From the NCBI RefSeq assembly GCF_003144195.1, contig NW_020289999.1, positions 379,544 to 443,543 on the forward strand: a stretch of DNA of 64,000 bases, given 5' to 3'. A program made the position numbers and the translations under genes. The stretch comes from Ceraceosorus guamensis. Lineage: Eukaryota; Basidiomycota; Exobasidiomycetes; Ceraceosorales; Ceraceosoraceae. Below the pieces are notes generated by a model that was not told where the DNA came from, searched no databases, and saw only the letters and a list, made by a program, of their open reading frames with translations. This document shows, piece after piece, positions 1-12,800 of the stretch. Numbering within the stretch: position 1 is the stretch's first letter; every line of letters begins with the position of its first letter.

Positions 1-918
1 GGGAGGGGAAGAGGAAGGGGAAGGGGGCATGAAGGTGAGAGGAGAGAACCCGTGCCAGCAGCTATCATGCAGGGACATATTCAGCGCGGGGACGAGTCGT
101 GCGCTCCAGCTTACTCACGACTCACGACTGTACACTCGGCTGTACCTATCCAGTCTACCGCCGCGGTGCCATACCATAGGCGCAGTGCGCGTTTCATATC
201 GCATGGAACACACAGCATCTCACGCCTGCACACTCAATCACACTCTTGACTCTGGCGCGGCTATTGGCATCCGTGCGCGCGCTCCTCCGCGCGAAGCACC
301 ATATGATATCGATCGTCGAGCTAGCAGCAGTCTGCAGTCACAAGTCAACTCAAACTCAAGACTGCTGTGCCTCTTTTATTCCACCCGGCATGGCTGCGCG
401 CTGCATGCATGCTGATGAGCTACAGCCAGCCCCCCGCCGTCGCGAGGGGCCAGTCGCGGTACCGGACTCGAATACGCGCGCGAACAGCTATAAGCTGTGA
501 CTGCGTGAGTCGCGCTGCATCAGGGCCTGCTGTCGCGTAGGGCGCAGCAGTCATGAAACGCAAAGTCGTGAGTAAACTTATCGCTCCACCTCTTCATCCA
601 ATTCCAGCCTCACATCACTCCTACTGACTCGATCGGCCTTCATCTTCGCTCGTCTCCAAACGCTCGCTCTCTTCCTCGCTTCCACACCCACTAATTTGCG
701 ATCCTCACCTTCGCTCGTCTTCTCGGCCACGCAAGTCCCTCGTCCAATCCACCACACTATCAAAAGGCGTTCTCATCCAGAGCCACCGAGACAACTTGTT
801 GCCAAGCTTCTCCAACACGTGACGGTGCTCGTCCGACACTGAGTAAAGCTTATCGCAGCTCGCCAAGAGCTCATCGTTGCGTACAGACGCATTTCGGCTG
901 CACTGCAACGCTATCACC
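1..918. other. Spacer, left edge, no supported gene
   Basis: No reading frame here has a plausible product. The sequence starts purine-rich (1-30). A tandem copy of the motif CACGACT lies at about 113-130 (ACTCACGACTCACGACTG), a motif that recurs in other spacers of this window. The last few hundred bases are pyrimidine-rich and are probably the promoter and 5' leader of the gene starting at 919. Confidence 0.6.
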
Positions 919-1985
919 ATGTCGGCATCGCTTCCTCTTCTCTCCCCCCTCGTAACGCGCATCATTGAGCTGTCAGGCTTCCCACCTCAGCTCAAGACCA
1001 GAGACATTCAGGCCATCTTTGCCCAGTGGGAGGATGATCGCGGCGGCTTCAAGATCAAGTGGGTAGATGACACCACTGCTCTCGTAATCTTTGCCGATGC
1101 TGCTACTGGTGAGTCTTGACTCTAATGCCGATGCCTGTTGTGGGGAGGACCACCCAAGCCCAGCATACACGCTTGCGTTTTGAGCTCCTCGACGCTGTAA
1201 GTTGGAGCACTGCTGGATGTCAGTGTACGCGCGCTGGTGCTATTCTGCGCGGCGCCGCCCCTCGACATTTGTGAACATCACCTAGTCAGGGAGCCTGAAA
1301 GGCTAACGGCAAAACCTGCTCTACCTCATTTGCAGCCAAACGCGCCTACCTGCACACTCTCATGTCACCACCACCTTCGCTCATGAACTCGACGGGTATC
1401 TCGGCCAAGGTGCGCCCTTACGATGGGGACGATGCTTCTTCGATCATCGCGTCAGTTCAAAACAGACCTAGAGGAAGATCTAACGCAGGCGCTGTAGCCG
1501 AGCCAGCATACGGAGGTTCTCCCTCTGCGAGTCCCGCGCAGGCAGTTGCCAGTCCGCGCTCCGCCAATCGAGGTCTTCAGAGTCTCGGACATCGTCGCGC
1601 GGGCAGTGGAAGCAATCCTTCTAGCTTGCCACCTAAGCCCTTGGCCGCTGCCCTGTACGATGCAGCAAACGGCGGTCCAAGTCCCGCTCACCACCTTGCC
1701 AATGCAGTCGCAGCCGAGGAGGAAGCTCACGGCCCGGAGGCTCTTGCTAGCATTCAAGCCGCGGGCGGAGTCCTTCCTGGCGCATCTATCAACCCCAACG
1801 GAAGTAAGAGCACCAGTCCTCGCGCCGCCCCTTCCATTCCAGGAGCACCAGCCTCTCTGCCTCCAAACCCTCTCGCTGCTGCTTCTCAGGCTCGCACCTC
1901 TCCACAAACTTCCAAGTTGGGAGCGGCCGCTGACATTGTTAGCGCAACCCCGTCTGGAAGCTCGGCTGGTCGTGTTGGCGCCTAG
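919..1985 (+). CDS. RRM-like (R3HCC1-type) Ala/Pro/Ser-rich protein
   Basis: Two exons, 919-1108 and 1336-1985, encode 279 aa. The GT donor at 1109 and TTGCAG acceptor at 1334 join in frame to give DAATAKRAYLHTL, which completes a compact N-terminal domain (residues about 10-75). That domain, with LSGFPPQLKTRDIQAIF and FKIKWVDDTTALVIF, resembles the RNA-recognition-like fold of R3HCC1/R3HCC1L proteins. The remaining 200 residues are low-complexity Ala/Pro/Ser/Gly and probably disordered, with repeated SLPPNPLAAA-like segments. An RNA-binding role is inferred from the fold alone. The ATG at 919 is preferred over an in-frame upstream ATG at 877 because it follows the motif ATCACC and starts just before the conserved domain. 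The intron is long for this locus (227 nt). Confidence 0.7.
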
Positions 1986-2965
1986 GCCAGGCCCAGCTCT
2001 AGACTTGTGCGTCGGACTTTACAGTCTTGCAGCACGACCTTGAAACGGCCCCAAGCAACCTTTTGTGGCAGCGCAAGTGCACATTGCGCACCCATCAACA
2101 CTCTTTCATTGTCAAGCTTAGAGTGGTCCGAATCCTCAGGGGCGCGACTGATGAAGACGAGCGCGCGGTGACCCAATATCTCACAGGCTTGACTTCCCCA
2201 CAGATCCTCCCATCCCGCGCATTCTACGCAACATCGCCTGTCCACTTGCTTCGCTGTGACAGACCATCCTTTTCTGTCTTGTATCAATACAGCCGCCAAG
2301 TTCCACAACAACAAGCATTCATCGAAGACGCAGATACGCAAGAGGGCAATACAGCAGATTGAATTGTCGGTCAAGGAATTGAAGCAGACGCACTTTTGAT
2401 CGCGCACTCCGCCAAGCGCATCGTCGCTGCGCTCTTCCGTCTGCTTGCTGATAAGTCGTCAGGGTCATGTGTCAGAAAGCGCGAGTATGAAACTTGACTT
2501 TGCCGGCGCATGCGCGCCTCCTTTCTGCTCGACGTAGAGCTTGCAAGCTGTCCCAAGGAGTGGTTGTGAAAGCATCGTTCCAGACTGCAGCCATCAGTAG
2601 GCTTGAGATGGGGTCACTTGGCAGCTTAGATTTTTGACTTGCATTGCACGTCAAGAGCGATGACCAAGTCGTCTTCAAAGAAAGAGGTCGAGCAGAGAGG
2701 CCTGTGATGGCAGGGCGAGGCAGGAGTCAATGCGCCTGAACGCATGCCTGCAAGAAGATGCACGTGATGCTGCGCAGACCAGTAAGGATGCACCCAGGAT
2801 TAGACTCGTGACTGCGTGCATGGCTCTTGACTTGAGGCGGCCCTCTCTCTCCAAATTACGCCACCATCACCTCTGCTTCCTGATGGTGCATCCACCGTTG
2901 CTAACGATCATCCGTTCAGAGCGAGAAGTCGATCCGCGACTTTCACATCAGAGCTTGACTTCGTC
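1986..2965. other. Spacer between the RRM-like gene and MSH3
   Basis: It holds the 3' end of the upstream transcript and the promoter of MSH3. Short open frames on both strands show no family resemblance and no splice pattern that extends them. Nothing else recognised. Confidence 0.55.
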
Positions 2966-5900
2966 ATGCCTCCGTCAAGCTCATCACAGAGCGGCACCCC
3001 TCTCATCTCGTCCTTCTTTCAGAAGAAAGTGAGCGGTACGGCTCCGTCAGCGAACGGAGGCACGTCTTCCATCGCGTCAGAGCGCTTGCAGGTCAGCAGG
3101 GCCGCAGGACTTGGGCATGGTGGCGGGGCGGAAGAGGAAGAAGGGCCTTCGAAAGTGCCCAGAATCGAGCATGGCCGCAATAGCGCTGGTGCAGCTCACC
3201 GCGCCGCGTCTGCGCAGGCGAAGGCGGCTCAGCGAGAGGCGAATCGCGCAGCTCAGCGTGACCGGTGGTGCTTTGATGCACAGGCCCCTGCTCATCATCA
3301 AGAAGGCGCTGTGGGGGTGCAAAGCGCTTCCAATTCGAATGCCGAGTCCTTCAGAAGGTTGCAGCTGCGCAAGAGGCTTCTAGGTCCGCATGACCCGCTT
3401 AGTCGGCAAGCATCGTACGGCCGTGAACGCGGAAGCCTGAGCGTCGGCGACTCCCGCGAAGACCTCGAAAACGGTTTGGCGGACGAACAGCAGGAAGCCG
3501 TTGATGTATTGGACGATCGGGATGACGAGGACACATCAAGTCGATTGAGCAAGTATGCGGCACCTCAGGCGCAGGCCACTGCGACGGGGAAGAGCGCGTC
3601 GAGAGGCAAGGCGAAAGAAAAACAAGCCCAGGATGGTGTCGTGTACACGCCGCTAGAGAAGCAGATAATTGCACTCAAAGCGCAGTATCCTGGTGTGTTG
3701 CTAATCATAGAGGTGAGTCAAGCTCTACATGGACCCCTGTGCCGGCCATTGGTCTAAAAGAACATGCGCCGGCACTGTTTCTACTCTTGCGCGGCAGGTG
3801 GGCTACAAGGTGGGTCAGCTGCCCGGCTTTCCCGATGTATCTCTACGGAGGTTGACTGACTCCGCCGTCTCAGCTCAAATTCTATGGTGACGACGCCCGC
3901 ATAGCCAGTCGAGAGCTGAGCATCATGTGCTTTCCCGAGAAGAATCTGGTAAGGGATGACCATGCCTGTCGTGCTGGATTGGCGCGGCGCTGATGATTGC
4001 CCGCTCTCAAGTATAGATGACCGCCATGATCCCTGTTCATAGGCTCCATATACACGTAAGGCGCCTCATTTCAGCAGGCTATAAAGTTGGCGTTGTCAGG
4101 CAAGTGAGTCCCAACGTGCAAAGCAGTGTGGTCAAGGGGCCTGATGAGCAAACCTCATTCGCCTTCAGACTGAGACCCGAGCTCTCAAGGCAGCATCCGC
4201 AAACGCTTCTGCACCATTTGCGAGGGAGCTGACCGCTTTGTATACTGCTTCGACGTGGGTGGACGACTTGTCCTCCGATGCGAGCTCTTCTGCTGCCGCG
4301 GTTCATGAGGAGCACGGATTCTCGAATCCTGCAGCACAGAGAAGTCTGCTTGCCATAGTTGAAAAGTCTGAAGGGGGCAACGGACGTGACGACCGCGTCG
4401 CCGTTGGGCTCATCGCCGTCCAAGCTGCGACAGGCAGCGTGACGTACGATCAGTTTCAAGACGGACTGACGCGACAGGAGCTGGAAACAAGACTGGCACA
4501 TTTGCAACCCGCAGAGGTGTTGAGGCCTTCAAGACTTACACACCAGACGGAAAAGATGATTCGCTTCCTTGCATCGACTCAAGTCGGCGGCCCAGCTCAA
4601 ACACGGCTGCGTGTCGAGGAGGTGGAGATGCCACGCACGTATGACGAGGCGTGGCGTACCGTCTCCTCATTCTACGAAGCAGCGCTGTCAACTGAGAGGC
4701 GCAGCACACAAGGCGCGTCGCCCAGCGCTGCTTCGGATTCCGACGCCTTGAATAGAGGAAAGTTATTGAGCTTCGCCAAGACTCTGCCCCACCTCGCCCT
4801 CGTCGCGCTTGCTGGTACGATTGCGCACCTTGAAAAGTTTGGCTTGACCAATGTCTTTCGGATCGTCACAAATTTTTCCTCCTTCGCTTGTAAGTGTGCA
4901 AATGGCAGCGTTGCAACGGAACTGCTCGAAAGCTGATAAAAGTTCTGCATCTGGTAGCTCGAAGTCAGATGCTGTTGACCGGCACCACGCTCCACAATCT
5001 AGAGATCTTCAGAAATTCTGATGATGGCAGAGACAGGGTGAGGCCTAAAATCGTGCGGAGCCTTAGGATACCTGGCCTATTCTGACCCGCTGTATGGTTG
5101 CCTCGTCTTTCGCCTGTCAGGGGTCTCTCATCTGGCTGCTTGACCGGTGCAAAACGGCATTCGGAAAGCGGTTGTTGCGCAAATGGGTCGCACGACCACT
5201 CAATGATCTTGCAGCACTTTCAGACCGCACCGACGCTATCGAAGCCTTGGTGGCCGGGGGAACAGCCGAGCATCCCATCGCGAGTCGTCTGCCCGGCTTA
5301 CTGCAAGGCCTTCCTGACCTCGAAAAAGGCTTGGCAAGGTTGAGCTATGGCCGCTCACAGCCGACCGAGCTAGCGACGGTGCTTCTCTCACTCCTGAGAG
5401 TCTCTCACGAGTTTGAGCAAGTCCAAGACGCCAATGAGCTAGGAATCAAATCTAAGCTGTTAGCGGAGGCTGTGGCTGCACTGCCGCGAGCACGTTCTGC
5501 TGTCAAGGAGGCCACGAACGCCATCTCGCTCACGGCAGCGCGAGCAGACAACAAACAAGACCTCTTCGTTGACCCTGAGCGGTTTCCTATTCTGCAAGAA
5601 TGCAGGGACCTTATCACGAGCTGCGAGGTGCGTTCAGATTGCCTCTCATTGCCGTTCTGTTCTCGTGCAGCTTTCTGATTGCCACTGAGTGCTTCGTTGA
5701 CAGATTGAGTTACGCTCACATCTTCTTGAGGTGGGCAAAGTCTCGTCTTGCCGGTCTATGCATTGTTGCCTCGCTGACGCGAGCGATTCCTGTAGATCCG
5801 CAAAGAAACTCGCATGCCTCGTCTAGAAGTGAGAGTCCCGCTCAGAGTCTAGGTCAAGCTCAGACTGACATACCTTCCACTCCATCTCAATCCGTGTTAG

Positions 5901-7651
5901 TTCGTGACCGTCAGCAACATCTCGAACCTGTTAGAGATCCGGGTAGCTGATGCCAAGAAGATGCCGGCGACATGGCTTCGTATTTCTGCTACCCAGAAAT
6001 TTGTGCGGTTCCACACTCCCCAAACCATCAAGCTTCTCAAGGAGAAAGATCGAGCGACGGAGACATTGGAAAAGGAGGCGAATGCAGCATACGACACCTT
6101 CGTTCGTGAACTGTGTGCCAGGCACTACACTGAGTTGTGGGTGTGGCGGCCCTCATGTCTGGCGCGAGGATTCGCCGTGACGAAGATCGGGCGCGTACTT
6201 ATCCGTTTCGACCCTCGATTGATGCAGACGTAACACCATCAGTGGTCTAGCTACCCTTGACGCGTGTCTCTCTCTCGCCAATGTAGCCGCATTGCCAGGC
6301 TATCGACGGCCGGTGTGAGTCAAGCATTTTTGCGAAGCCAGTATAGCTTTGTACACACTCCTAACACTCTGCTCTCCAGCTTTCACGATGGAGACGGCGA
6401 CCTCGAGCTAAAAGGCTTTCGGCATCCAATGAGCGAGGCCCTGGCAGTCTTGGGAGATTATGGTTCGTTCGCTGCATGGCTCGCGCCGTGAGGAACTCGC
6501 ATGCGACTAATCCAACCTTGCACTCTGCAGTTCCCAACGATGTGTCGCTCGGCGGCAACAGCGCGATGGGAATCCTTTTGACAGGCTCAAACATGGGCGG
6601 CAAATCTTCTACAGTTCGAGCTATCGCTTTGATTGTGAGCGGCTTTCCGCTCGCCCTTCATGAGTAGCTTGAGCTGACGCCAGTATGGCAGATCATCATG
6701 GCACAAATCGGCAGCTATGTTCCAGCAGACTTTGCCCATCTTCCCCTGCACGATGCGGTGCTCACACGCATGGGTGCAAGTGACGAGCTGGCAAAGGGCC
6801 GCTCAACCTTCATGGTCGAAATGGCGGAAACAAAGGAGATCGTCTCCTCTGCCACGAACCGCAGCCTCTGCAGTGAGTCTACTGCGCGGTCGAGTAGACA
6901 TTCTGAGTGTTCTTTTGAATCTTGCTCATGCATGGATCGTGGATGCCAGTCCTCGACGAACTCGGTCGCGGCACTTCGACCTTCGATGGAACAGCGGTGG
7001 CTTACGCAGTCTTGGTGAACTTGATGTCGCGCGAAGCGTCAAGACGTCCCAAGCTTCTCTTTGTCACGCACTTCCATGCACTCGGCAGCTTGGCTGAGCC
7101 ACATTCGGGCCTGAGCATCCGTGCCATGCACATGGCTGTACTCGAGAACGAAGGGGATCGGAGAGGTCGTGGCATCGATGACCCAAGTCCCTCGGACGTC
7201 ACCTTCCTGTACAAGCTGCGAGACGGACTGGCCTCTAAGTCGTGAGCAGCATGCAAAGAAGTGTCGCATGCACACAGAGACACTGACTCGCTTCCTCGCC
7301 TCTGGCTGGTGCGCTTCGTTTGGCTCCTTGCAGCTTCGGCATTGTGAGTTGCTGGACCGGAAGTACGTAACACTTGCGACATGGCTAATCATCCTCGCTT
7401 TCGTGCAGCACTGTGCTGCTCTCGCAGGGCTGCCGAGCTTGCTGCTCGTCAACGCTCAACAGAAGGCTGACGAGCTGGAGCGATGGACGGAAGCACGTAC
7501 ATCTACTTCGCGGAGCGTACGCGCGAGGTTCGCTGTCCGTGACGCTTTTCAGCTCGCGTTCGGGAATGAGGCTGAGCTTCAAGCCAAGCTGAGCAGAGTC
7601 AAGCAGGCTGCAAGCGCTCTCGGCTTCTTCGATCCACGATCTGATACGTAG
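2966..7651 (+). CDS. MSH3: DNA mismatch repair protein MSH3 (MutSbeta subunit)
   Basis: With MSH2 this protein forms MutSbeta, which recognises insertion/deletion loops in the nucleus. The 17-exon model is 2966-3712, 3798-3809, 3874-3948, 4017-4103, 4169-4889, 4958-5037, 5121-5627, 5704-5730, 5796-5828, 5901-6136, 6243-6314, 6380-6462, 6531-6634, 6692-6872, 6950-7241, 7334-7343 and 7409-7651, giving 1169 aa. Residues 11-18 (TPLISSFF) form a degenerate PCNA-binding box. The mismatch-binding domain shows [18 protein letters not shown] and [20 protein letters not shown]3 rather than MSH6 is favoured by [17 protein letters not shown] and the overall length. The Walker A motif reads [10 protein letters not shown], with Ser replacing the usual Pro; Walker B is [14 protein letters not shown]; and [15 protein letters not shown] closes the ATPase domain. 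Exons 2 (12 nt, VGYK) and 16 (10 nt) are microexons needed to keep conserved residues and frame. Confidence 0.93.
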
Positions 7652-8248
7652 TCTTTGCCTTGGGCTGTGGTCGAGAGAGTATGTATGAATGCTGTCAATC
7701 CCACGAGTCAGATGTCTCTACGCCACGCCTCGACCAGCAAGGTCGGTGCACAACTTGTTTGCGTCACTACTAAGATGTCACGCGGAAGATGCTGGGTAGC
7801 CGCACACGTGAGCGTGAATTGTCCTTCAACACCTTTTGGGATGCAGCATGTTGGGGGGTGACTTCCGTTTCTTGTCCGTCATACCGAACATTAGAATTTG
7901 AAACATGCAGCAAGTCCTCTGCTATTTTCGGGGTCGGAGGCGGGCAGGTTGGTTGTAGGCGCAAGGAAAGAAGGGGCCGCCGGGCACGTGGCCTGGCACG
8001 CCTGCATGCCTTCCTGCCCAAGTGCGTGGCTTGTGCGTTGATGCCTTCGCTCACATTCACATTCGTGATTTGCGGTGCGCACGGAGCTCTCTAGCGAGAC
8101 GTGCATGCAGCTGCGAGAAGAACGTTGAGACTGCCTGCCAGCCAACAAGCAATCGCTTGCTCCACTCCCACCACCACCACCACCCACCTGCAAGAGTCCC
8201 GAGCAACTCACTGCTAGCACTTCTCATCACATCTCGATATTGCCCATT
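7652..8248. other. Spacer and ADK promoter with CCA repeat
   Basis: It contains the MSH3 3' end and the adenosine kinase promoter. A short (CCA)5 run lies at 8168-8182, within a pyrimidine-rich leader that runs to the ATG at 8249. No gene is supported. Confidence 0.6.
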
Positions 8249-9443
8249 ATGCCTGGTCAATACGATCTCGTCGCCTTTGGCAACCCGCTGCTGGATATGT
8301 CCATTCGCGATGGTGAGGAAGTGCTGAAGAAGTACAACCTCAAGTCCAACGATGCCATTCTGGTAGAGCCTCAGCACGAGAGCATCTACGAGTACATTGT
8401 GCAGAATTACAAGGTTCAATATGTGGCTGGAGGTGCAGCTCAAAACACTGCTCGAGCTGCCCAATACATTCTCCCCGAGAAGTCCACCGCTTACCTCGGA
8501 GCTGTTGGCAACGACGATCTGGCTCAACAACTCAGAGCTGCCAATGACCGCGAGGGCCTCAGAAGCGCTTACCAAGTTACCCCTGACCACCCTACTGGCT
8601 CTTGCGCCGTCGTCATCACGGGCCACGATAGGAGCCTCGTCACGCGTCTCGGAGCAGCCGAGAAGTTCGACAAGGCTCACCTCGAGACGCCAGAGGTCAA
8701 GCAGCTCACCGACAATGCCAAATTCTTTTACATGGGCGGCTTCTTCGTCACTCACGGTGCCGAGGTTGGTCTGATTGTGGCCAAGAAGGCAAAGGAGATC
8801 GGTGTGGTGAGTGACATTTTGCAGCACCTGCGCTCTCGTGGTGCATCTCCCCTACACACGCCCCCACAACGCTTGCTAATCGATCACTCTTGCATTTTTC
8901 TAGCCCTTCTCCTTGAACCTTTCAGCCCCTTTTATCCCGCAATTCTTCACTCAGCAGCTTGATAGCATCATTCCTTACGCCTCGTTGGTCATCGGCAACG
9001 AGTCTGAGGCTGTCGCCTACGCCGAGGCTCACAAGCTGGGCACGACGGACCTGTCAGCCATCGCAGAGGCGATTGCCAATTCTCCATCCGAGATCTCCAA
9101 GCCTCGCACGGTGGTCATCACCCACGGATCTGAGCCCACCATTCTGGTCGAGGGAGGCAACAAGCCAAGAACCATCCCGACCAAGCAGATTCCCGCTTCG
9201 GAGATCGTGGACACCAACGGCGCTGGTGATGCCTTTGCGGGGGGCGTTGTCGGCGCTTTGATCCTCGGAAAGAGCATCGACGAGGCTGTGCAGATCGGAC
9301 AGAAGCTTGGTGGTATGTGCATCGGTCAAGACGGTCCTCGTCTCAAGTTCCGTGAGTGCCATGATCGGTCTGCTTTCACCATTGTTGTCCCGCACGCTGA
9401 TCTCGCGCTCATTGCTTCTCCAGCTAAGGAGCAGGTCGTCTAG
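8249..9443 (+). CDS. ADK1: Adenosine kinase (PfkB family)
   Basis: This cytosolic enzyme phosphorylates adenosine to AMP with ATP, so it works in purine salvage and removes the adenosine left by the S-adenosylhomocysteine cycle. Exons 8249-8806, 8904-9351 and 9424-9443 encode 341 aa, normal for the family. Visible motifs are the N-terminal GNPLLDM, the substrate motif VAGGAAQNTARAAQ with GAVGNDD, and near the C-terminus the PfkB signature VDTNGAGDAFAGG, which holds the catalytic Asp and anion hole. The last exon adds only KEQVV and the stop. The ATG at 8249 is chosen because MPGQYDLVAFGNPLLD matches the usual start of the family. Nothing in the sequence looks damaged. Confidence 0.95.
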
Positions 9444-9818
9444 GCCGTGGCACTTACAATTTGGTCCCGCCTCCCGAGAACCTTCCCACATGCGTAAACA
9501 CTTGTAACAGTATTCAACATACCGCTGTTAGACACTTCAATGCTCAGCTGTCCTGTCCCAACCTCGCAAACCCCATCACGTATTCACGAGCTCAACGCAC
9601 GTTTCCCAAAACAATGTCAATGTTCAGGCAAGTAGCACAGACTCATCGCACTGTCGTGGTGATTCACTAGCACATATATTCGGTCGTGGGCAGGTAAGGC
9701 GCAACATGGCAGTACAGTAAGGATGGTAAGGTGATATGGATAATGCGTCTGGTCCGAGATCAGTCGTACTTCGTGCGGTTCATCGATATACTGGGCTACA
9801 AACTAGAGTCGAGTAGCA
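9444..9818. other. Convergent 3' spacer
   Basis: Tail-to-tail spacer between adenosine kinase (+) and the long membrane protein (-). It contains only presumed 3' untranslated sequence. Confidence 0.6.
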
Positions 9819-12800
9819 TCAAGCAGTGACGCTTTGTATGCTATCCGGAAAGCTTCGGACGGGGGGGACAGAAGAATTTGGAGAGCGAGCTCCGATCGTG
9901 CTCGATGGGGTGGGGCTAGCAAACGCTGGCGGGCCGTTCGGATCATCGCGAGGGAAGAATGTGGAAGGAGGCCTGGGCGAAGATTCGGACCTGTTGGAGA
10001 AGAAGCTAGGGGAAGCGGCGTCGGTTGCAACGGGAAGCACACCACCTCGACTTCCGGTGCGCTTGGCTACGGGCATCGAGGTGATCTGAGAAGACAGGGA
10101 GCCGCTAGAGGAAGATGCAGAGGTAACGCCTGCCGGGAACGATGCGGGCATGCCGAAATTGCTAAAGGAGGTCGCGTCCAACACCGAGGCTGTGGCCATC
10201 AGGCTCAATGGGCGCAGTTTGCTGCTCTTTGTCCCACCTCCACTGGCGCTTGACCAGTCTGTCGCGGGGCTGTTGCTTGCGCGTGATCCGTGCAGATGCG
10301 CAGGCTCGGGAAGAGACGGCACTGGTGGCGGTCCTGAAGGCTTCATCGTCGATGCCGACGTGCTCGTAGTCAGCGGGTCTTGTGGTGTGAGTGGTGGTGT
10401 CAAGGGCGCGACCAGGGTGTTGGTAGGCAAAGCGCTGCTCGACACTGCGACACTGAGATGATATGGTTTACGAGATGACAACGACGATTGAGACGGGGGC
10501 ATCGACGTGGCAACATTGCGGAGTGCCAAGCTGGTGGAGGCATTCTTGCGATCCAGCGCAGCATTCTGCTGCACCCGTTGCAAAAGACGTGCACGGTGAT
10601 GCTGTGCATCTTCGAGCGCCTCTCCAATAGCGTCCGTTCCACCTGTCACACAAGAGCTGGTGATGGATATGGTGTCTGCATTATAATCGGAACGAGGGCT
10701 CGCGAGAAGGGCGCTCTGTCGCGATGTCGTATTCTGCTGAGGACTGGAGCTCCATGTCGCGCCGTTGGTCGCAGTGCGTGGCGAGAGCGCTGACGATGAC
10801 ATGTTTGGTGAAGTGGCCGAGACCGGCGTAGCGGCGACAAGACTGGGACGGCGCGAGAGCGAGTCCGAGAAGCGTGATTGAAAGGTAGCCAGGGGGCTCA
10901 TGCGGCCCGTACTAGGATGCTCTGCAGCTAAACTAACACTCAGCTCCGACGGAGAGATCGCTGGAAGTGGTCTTTGAATGCCAGTAATTCCCTGCTCTGC
11001 CTCCCACTTAGCCGGCTGCATGATGGGCGACGCCGTTGAAATGACTTCGCTTTCTGGCCTGGCCCGGGACGTGCTAGAGGTGCGCCCGGAGTGGACACTG
11101 GACCTGGATACTGCAAGCTCATCAATGCCCAAGCCCGCCCGTTCGAGCACGTTCGCGTCGTGGCGTGAAAAGCTGGATCTCTGCTGAGCTCTCGTCCGAT
11201 TCAGACTTTCGATGGAGGGACGGAGCATGAAGGAGACCGCGGCTGCTCGAGCATCCGGGGAGTCGCTCGTCGATACAGCCCACTCTTCGCGAGTGTAGGG
11301 GCTGCTATTTGCTGGTGAGAAGTCGGGCTTGGGCGAGAGTTTCGGAGTGCAGACCACGGCGCTGCTTAGCCTTGCTTCCTCCTGCGCTCTTGCTTGCTGC
11401 TCCATCACCTTGCTGATGCTTGGAGCGACATTGATGCTCTCACGAGGTTGAGGAGGTGGGCAACTGGAAGGTGCTCGGCCTCGCTTGAGACGCGCAACCA
11501 AGGAACTGCCAAAGGATTGCTTTTCATTGGCTGGACTCGTTGGTAGGAAGCCTTCATTTCCAAGCTGAGCCAAGAGCGGACTAGCAGGGGGCGAGATGGA
11601 GCTGCTAAAGCTAGAACGAGAAGCACTTGCCTCGCCAGAATGGTGAACTTTCAGAGCATTGACGTCGACTGAGCTCGACGAAGCAGCGGATGCTTCCGTG
11701 GGCTCGTCGGGGAAGAATGCCCGATGATACGGCGTCATGAAGGGTACCATGTTCGGCAGAGCGCTGGGTTGCGGGGCGCTGATACTGGTTCTACTGCGTG
11801 TATCCAAGCTCGATCGAGCATCGTCGCTGTTGGAGATGATGATCGCTGATGGCCTCTTCGCAGATAAATTGACAGGCTCCGGGTCTTCGCAAATCAGCGG
11901 CAAAGGTTTCCGAGGGTCAGCTGCAGGTACAGGTACACGTCGAGGACCTCCGGACGGTGCGATCTTGGAGATGGCAACGCTCTTGGCCGCTTGTGTTACG
12001 ACTGCACCGTTCAGATCGTTCTCCTCATCGGAATCCGAGCTTGCTGAGTGCGTCGAGCTCGGGGGAGTGCTGTAGAACGTATTTGCATGCGCGGTGGTGC
12101 TTCCGCTGATGTCTTCGCTCGGTCTGGTCTCGACGCTGGAAAGCGTAGCAGAGTTGTCAGATTCGGATCGCGCGATTGTCGCTACACCACCCATGGTGGG
12201 TACCACCGTCAGGCTCGCATCGACGAGACTTCCCTCGCTGCCGCTCGCATTTGAGCCGTGCCAGACAGATGATCGAGCTTCTGAAAAGATGGCAGCGCCT
12301 AGGGAGAGGCTTGACTTGCTGCTGCTGCTCTTGCCAAGGCCGAGACTTAATGGTCGGAAGGCTCCAGGCACGTGCGCCACGCTAGAGCTACCATTCGAGG
12401 TCAAGGATGGCAGCTTTGTCATGGGCAGGCCGATAGCAGACACACCTTGTCCTGCAGCAGATCGAGCATAATTGCCCTGGTGCGGACCACGGACGCCAAA
12501 TTGGGATGTGGAGAGCGAAGGGAGAGGCGGAAGAGCTTCCGGGTTGGAGTCGTGACGGAAAGTTCTGTTAGATTCGCCCGCGGACATGTAGACACTGCTT
12601 CCCGTAGACGTGGTTCCACCGCGAGACGTGCGCGAGTCGATCGAGGGCCTGAATGGTGCTTCTGCCATTGGTGTCAGACTCATGTCTGAACGGCTTGGCA
12701 TCGGTGGGAGAGCATCTCTAGATGGCGCGAGGCTGGTCATTGACATGACAGGCGGCTTGCTTGAATCAAAGTGCCCGGTGATCTGTTGGAAAATGACGGA

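Noticed and set aside
8057-8827. 256-codon minus-strand open frame overlapping adenosine kinase
   Set aside because: It is the antisense shadow of a clearly conserved gene and has no family resemblance.
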